A DNA stretch of 48,581 bases, from NCBI GenBank assembly GCA_015661405.1, contig JACWMK010000015.1, forward strand, positions 1 through 48,581, given 5' to 3'. The notes beneath the pieces were generated by a model that was given only the letters and a program-made list of their open reading frames with translations, was not told the origin of the DNA and did no database searches. This DNA comes from Methanobacterium sp. (GTDB lineage: Archaea > Methanobacteriota > Methanobacteria > Methanobacteriales > Methanobacteriaceae). Of the stretch, positions 45,402 to 48,581 are shown one piece after another. Each line of letters begins with the position of its first letter. Positions within the stretch are counted from its first letter, which is position 1. Position numbers and translations under genes: made by a program.

Positions 45402-45650
45402 ATGTCTGAAAAAAAAGTAGTACCAGATACAGAAGAAAATGCAAATAGATGTCGTTGTCCAATATGCCCAGTATAAAATGAAATGTTTGGATAAAAATAA
45501 TGAAAGACTTTTTTTGTTAAAGGGAAAGTACAAAATGCAGTATTAAAAAAAAAGGATGTTTATGCTTACACTGCCCCAACGAAATTGAAATATTGGCTGA
45601 ATAGTTTAATTTATTGTGAAAAAGGTTTTGCAACAGAAAAAAATATAGCA
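45402..45650 (+). pseudogene. Decayed DUF2769-like cysteine-rich protein gene
   Basis: From ATG 45402 the frame reads MSEKKVVPDTEENANRCRCPICPV and stops. Downstream, other frames give DKNNERLFLLKGK, then KKGCLCLHCPNEIEILAE, then LIYCEKGFATEKN. The order C-x-C-x-x-C-P, L-F-x-x-x-G-K, K-x-G-C-x-C-x-x-C-P, Y-C-x-x-G is that of DUF2769, a small cysteine-rich (probably metal-binding) family of methanogens. Several frameshifts and stops, plus cysteine codons lost in the middle, show decay. Confidence 0.55.
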
Positions 45651-45717
45651 ACGAAAAATATAAACTCGAGTAAAATAAATTTGTTGAAAATCCATTCAAC
45701 AGCTTTTATCACGTTAC

Positions 45718-46074
45718 TTAAAATTCTTTAAGCAAATCCCTTAAAACCACTGCGTTATTGTGATCCTCATCCTTAGCCCCATAAACCAGAGTAATCATTG
45801 ATTCTTCCTTATCATTATCTTTTATTTCCTTCAAAATATCTATTTTATCCTTTAACTCTTCCCTATATTTAGCCTGGAATCCTCCCCATCGTTCAGGGTC
45901 GTGAGTGAACCATTTACGTAATTCATTAGACGGTGCAACATTCTTTAACCAAAGGTCTATTTTTGCCCTTTCTTTAGAAACTCCCCTAGGCCATAATCTA
46001 TCCACAAGGATTCTAAAGCCATCACCCTCATCTGCAGGCTGGTAAGCTCGTTTAATTTTTATCATACTTATCAT
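45718..46074 (-). CDS. DUF488 family protein
   Basis: The 118-residue protein has the DUF488 signature: IKRAYQPADEGDGFRILVDRLWPRGVSKERAKIDLWLKNVAPSNELRKWF, then HDPERWGGFQAKYREEL and TLVYGAKDEDHNNAVVL. The family is widespread in bacteria and archaea with unknown activity. ATG 46065 is an equally good start. It lies about 100 bases after the end of the PolB gene, same direction. Confidence 0.9.
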   Translation of the reverse strand: MISMIKIKRAYQPADEGDGFRILVDRLWPRGVSKERAKIDLWLKNVAPSNELRKWFTHDPERWGGFQAKYREELKDKIDILKEIKDNDKEESMITLVYGAKDEDHNNAVVLRDLLKEF

Positions 46075-46176
46075 TTAAATATTATATCAAAAATAATATT
46101 TCAATTCTTTGATAGGATTTAATAAAAAAATGAGATTTATTTTTGTTTTAGATTCGAATAATACTCTAATTAATTT

Positions 46177-47940
46177 TTAATCTTCTAATGCTCCAATATA
46201 GGTTGCATAGAATCCATCAGTATCGGCATATATTGGTTTCAAACCATATTCCTTAGATTCTTCCATGGTTCTTTTCAAGAATTCCCTTCCCCATGCGGTA
46301 ATAGCCTCTGAAGCCTCTATACAATACCAACGATATTTGGGATGATTATACAGCCCATATATTGTAGAGATTAGTGTTTTTCGTGCTTCTTGTCTGAAGT
46401 CTAACATTTGTTTTTCCACAGGATCCGTGGATTCTTTCATCATAGATTTAATTCGTATTCTATCGTTCAAAATTTGGGATGTGGCTGCAGGTATAAAGCC
46501 TATTGGTTCTTTTTTGAATTTATATCCAAATTCCGGTGCAATATGACATGTTTCTTCATCACCATCTTTGCATAAGGTTTCCGGAGAAATATTTTTAGCG
46601 ACTATTATACTAGGATAAAGACTCCTAAAATCAAAGTAAACAATATTTTCATGTAAGCCCGGTACTGGCTCTTCCACATATCCGCCCACCACGCTCCTTT
46701 CAAATATCCCAGGTTCATTTGGAAGAATATGACCAAGTTCATAGGATTTACGGATTAAATACCACTTCACCTGAGTTCCAGTCCCCCGTCTGACAATTTC
46801 AAATAATGGTTGTCCCACAATCCGAGCAAGCTCTATACTAATGGGCAGCATTCTTTCTCCAATTTTTCTAATAGCAATAGCATCTTCCAGGGAATATCTG
46901 AAAAGTTTCTCTCTTTTTTCACCATCATCATTCCAGCAAGTGTATATCTGGTCCATAGGAATGTCGATTTTATCTTCCCCGTAAAGCTTCTGATAAACGC
47001 TTTGGAGTGTATGGCTATTTAATTGAAGATGTTTGCGCACAATTCTGTAAAGATCAATATGAATACGTCCTTTAATCAGTGCGGCCTTTTTAGGAACTGT
47101 TATAAACTTAAGTTTTGATCCATCAACTCCCAATTTGAGTGATATACCTAATCGGTCAGCTCTTTCTTTAATGTAAGGAAAGTCAAATTTGTCCGAATTG
47201 TAGCCAGTGATTATGTCTGGATTTTCAGATTTAATGATTTGAACAAATCTTTTTAACAATTCACTCTCATCAGACACTACTTCAACAAAATCCATGGAAG
47301 AACTCTTCGTAGATAATACTTTACGCAAACCCTGATTACTGGAAAAACTAATCATACTAATAGAATCTTCATGAACTACGGGCATGCCTTTAGGATTACA
47401 TGCCAATATATCAAAGCTCAGAATATTGAGTTTGGGTAAGCTGGATTCCAACTGTTTAGGTTGATTCTCGATTTCAAAGATACATGTTTTATTATATTGT
47501 GGGAATTGTCTGGAATTAGTACAATGGCCCTTTACTTCAATTGTACTCATAGGGAATAACCCTTTATCTATAAGATACCTGCGATAGAATGTAATATCAT
47601 GCTCTCGAATGTCATCTACCGTCTGTAAAGTCAATATTTTCTTTTTTAACTTATTTAAATCTCTTAGATGGTTAAATGTTATTTTCAAGAAATCTTTCGA
47701 TTCTTTAAGATCGTTTTTATGGACTTTCTCTACTTTAAGAAGTTCAAATTTACTTAACTCTTCTATACAATCATTAAAATCATTAGGAAGAACGTATATG
47801 TAATGTTTGAAGCTTTTATCAAGTGCAATTATTGATGAATCATTATCTTCATCAAGTAATTTACCGAATAATCTTATAACTGCTACTTTGTTTTTAGTGA
47901 TGTAATCAATGTCCAACAACACGAATTTTTTAGTATCCAT
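46177..47940 (-). CDS. polB1: DNA polymerase B, large (N-terminal) fragment of a split enzyme
   Basis: The 587-residue protein has the N-terminal and exonuclease domains, then palm motif A DFRSLYPS, motif B region KTLISTIYG and ends 12 residues after motif C YADTDGF. The thumb is missing, as in Methanothermobacter, where the polymerase is split between a large fragment of nearly this size and a small C-terminal one encoded elsewhere. So this is a true gene end, not truncation. Exo II (GYNSDKFDF) and Exo III (YSLED) are present, but Exo I reads FDIL instead of FDIE, losing a metal ligand; proofreading may be impaired. Motif B has Ser where most B-family enzymes have Asn. Confidence 0.9.
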   Translation of the reverse strand: MDTKKFVLLDIDYITKNKVAVIRLFGKLLDEDNDSSIIALDKSFKHYIYVLPNDFNDCIEELSKFELLKVEKVHKNDLKESKDFLKITFNHLRDLNKLKKKILTLQTVDDIREHDITFYRRYLIDKGLFPMSTIEVKGHCTNSRQFPQYNKTCIFEIENQPKQLESSLPKLNILSFDILACNPKGMPVVHEDSISMISFSSNQGLRKVLSTKSSSMDFVEVVSDESELLKRFVQIIKSENPDIITGYNSDKFDFPYIKERADRLGISLKLGVDGSKLKFITVPKKAALIKGRIHIDLYRIVRKHLQLNSHTLQSVYQKLYGEDKIDIPMDQIYTCWNDDGEKREKLFRYSLEDAIAIRKIGERMLPISIELARIVGQPLFEIVRRGTGTQVKWYLIRKSYELGHILPNEPGIFERSVVGGYVEEPVPGLHENIVYFDFRSLYPSIIVAKNISPETLCKDGDEETCHIAPEFGYKFKKEPIGFIPAATSQILNDRIRIKSMMKESTDPVEKQMLDFRQEARKTLISTIYGLYNHPKYRWYCIEASEAITAWGREFLKRTMEESKEYGLKPIYADTDGFYATYIGALED

Positions 47941-47972
47941 ATCGATTATTTCCTAATATATTCATTCCATAT

Positions 47973-48491
47973 CTAAATCCGCTTTTCATTAATTGAGGGA
48001 TCTGTGAGTTCCTTTGACTTCTTCCTACGAACCATAGTGAACTCTTTAGCAGATTGGTCTATTATTTCCATCATATTCTGGTGCTGAATCCATGGAGTAA
48101 TGGATGGTTTAACAGGGATTCTCATATCACATTTCATCATATCACTAGTGTACCAATTTTCCCTCCGTTTTGTGTATTTCTCATCGAGAGTAGAGACATA
48201 TTGGAAGGAGAAATCGGATACTCTTTTGGCGTCGAATAAATGTTCCAGTTCCTCTGTGATATTAGTAAGTAAACCTGAAGCCAAATTAAGCTCGTTTATG
48301 TTAATGGATTTACCATTTTCCAGATTTATAGAGTTTATTTGGTATAAGCCATCTATATATTCTTTTATATCACCGTGCCACTTATGGAAGTCTTTACTAG
48401 GGAATATTAATAGGTTATTGCCTTTCAAGAATAAATGTGGTTTGTATAACAATATCTTACGTTCATCCATGATGCCATAACTATGCCTCAT
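47973..48491 (-). CDS. Uncharacterised protein upstream of polB1
   Basis: The frame allows TTG 48503, ATG 48491 or ATG 48470; none has a strong ribosome site, and I give 48491 (172 residues). It is soluble and helix-rich with no membrane segment: ILLYKPHLFLKGNNLLIFPS, then WHGDIKEYIDGLYQI, LLTNITEELEHLFDAKRV, and a basic end VRRKKSKEL. I recognise no family. It is 32 bases upstream of polB1 and probably co-transcribed, so a link with replication is possible but unproven. Confidence 0.65.
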   Translation of the reverse strand: MRHSYGIMDERKILLYKPHLFLKGNNLLIFPSKDFHKWHGDIKEYIDGLYQINSINLENGKSININELNLASGLLTNITEELEHLFDAKRVSDFSFQYVSTLDEKYTKRRENWYTSDMMKCDMRIPVKPSITPWIQHQNMMEIIDQSAKEFTMVRRKKSKELTDPSINEKRI

Positions 48492-48581
48492 TGCTCTCAA
48501 CAACTAATCATAAAATAATTCAAATTGAATGCTTTAATTGTACTGATACTTTGTTTGCAGATACTGCAATCTTCTTCTCTG

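Noticed and set aside
45001..45462. 153-codon minus-strand frame opposite the small membrane protein
   Set aside because: Low-complexity Ser/Ile-rich translation is the mirror of an AT-rich helix-coding gene; the plus frame has a sensible tail plus two helices.
48054..48480. Plus-strand frames opposite the gene upstream of polB1
   Set aside because: They lack start signals and family features and are shadows of the minus-strand gene.
48504..48581. End of another minus-strand gene at the right edge
   Set aside because: All three minus frames are open over the few remaining codons, so no frame can be preferred.

Overview
The window is AT-rich archaeal chromosomal DNA, most likely from the order Methanobacteriales and probably close to Methanobacterium. 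The evidence is a split family-B DNA polymerase whose large fragment ends just after motif C, a secreted protein with pseudomurein-binding repeats, a coenzyme F430 synthase homologue, an FprA-type F420H2 oxidase, and archaeal information-processing genes (TFB, Gar1, aRF1, aIF5A, DnaG-like primase, XerA recombinase). Genus-level placement is inference. Several genes have strong GGAGG-type ribosome binding sites. Many use GTG or TTG starts, so I moved several starts from the longest possible frame to the codon that best fits a ribosome binding site.

Layout. 0-8.2 kb (+): an in-frame fusion of a DUF92 membrane protein to archaeal phosphoglycerate mutase (the gene enters from the left edge), then GlmM, bifunctional GlmU, a gamma-carbonic-anhydrase-like hexapeptide protein, HisC, a radical-SAM activase and an ASCH-TPR protein. 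8.3-15.1 kb (-): BioY, a PadR-MFS pair, XerA, a zinc-ribbon Lon-like AAA ATPase without protease domain, DnaG and a small TOPRIM protein. 15.6-19.8 kb (+): DUF211, RraA-like, a flippase-like membrane protein, Gar1 overlapping TFB, and a GerW/YtfJ homologue. 20.0-23.6 kb: a zinc-ribbon membrane protein and UMP kinase (-), aRF1 (+), and an HTH-PRTase regulator of GfcR type (-). 23.7-29.3 kb (-): an oxidoreductase overlapping HemC, then an IMPase-NAD kinase-CfbE run, and pyruvoyl arginine decarboxylase. 29.7-35.2 kb (+): aIF5A, agmatinase, a LOR/SDH-type ornithine cyclodeaminase homologue, a frame-disrupted geranylgeranyl-reductase-family gene and adenine deaminase.

35.2-46 kb looks like an accessory region. 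It has low gene density, a SRPBCC protein, two related tiny membrane-protein reading frames that the larger gene set misses, a decayed gene resembling the carboxymuconolactone decarboxylase family, FprA preceded by a 12-bp inverted repeat, an orphan receiver-domain protein, small unknowns, signal peptidase, an alpha/beta hydrolase, a large PQQ-propeller/pseudomurein-binding/transglutaminase surface protein and a decayed DUF2769 gene. The right end returns to core genes: DUF488 and the PolB large fragment, plus an uncharacterised gene.

Working links: arginine decarboxylase and agmatinase form an arginine-agmatine-putrescine route around aIF5A, whose hypusine modification needs polyamine chemistry. 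HemC and CfbE serve tetrapyrrole/F430 synthesis. GlmM and GlmU make UDP-GlcNAc for pseudomurein and glycans. IMPase plus NAD kinase may set NADP levels. No tRNA, rRNA, CRISPR array or insertion sequence was recognised.
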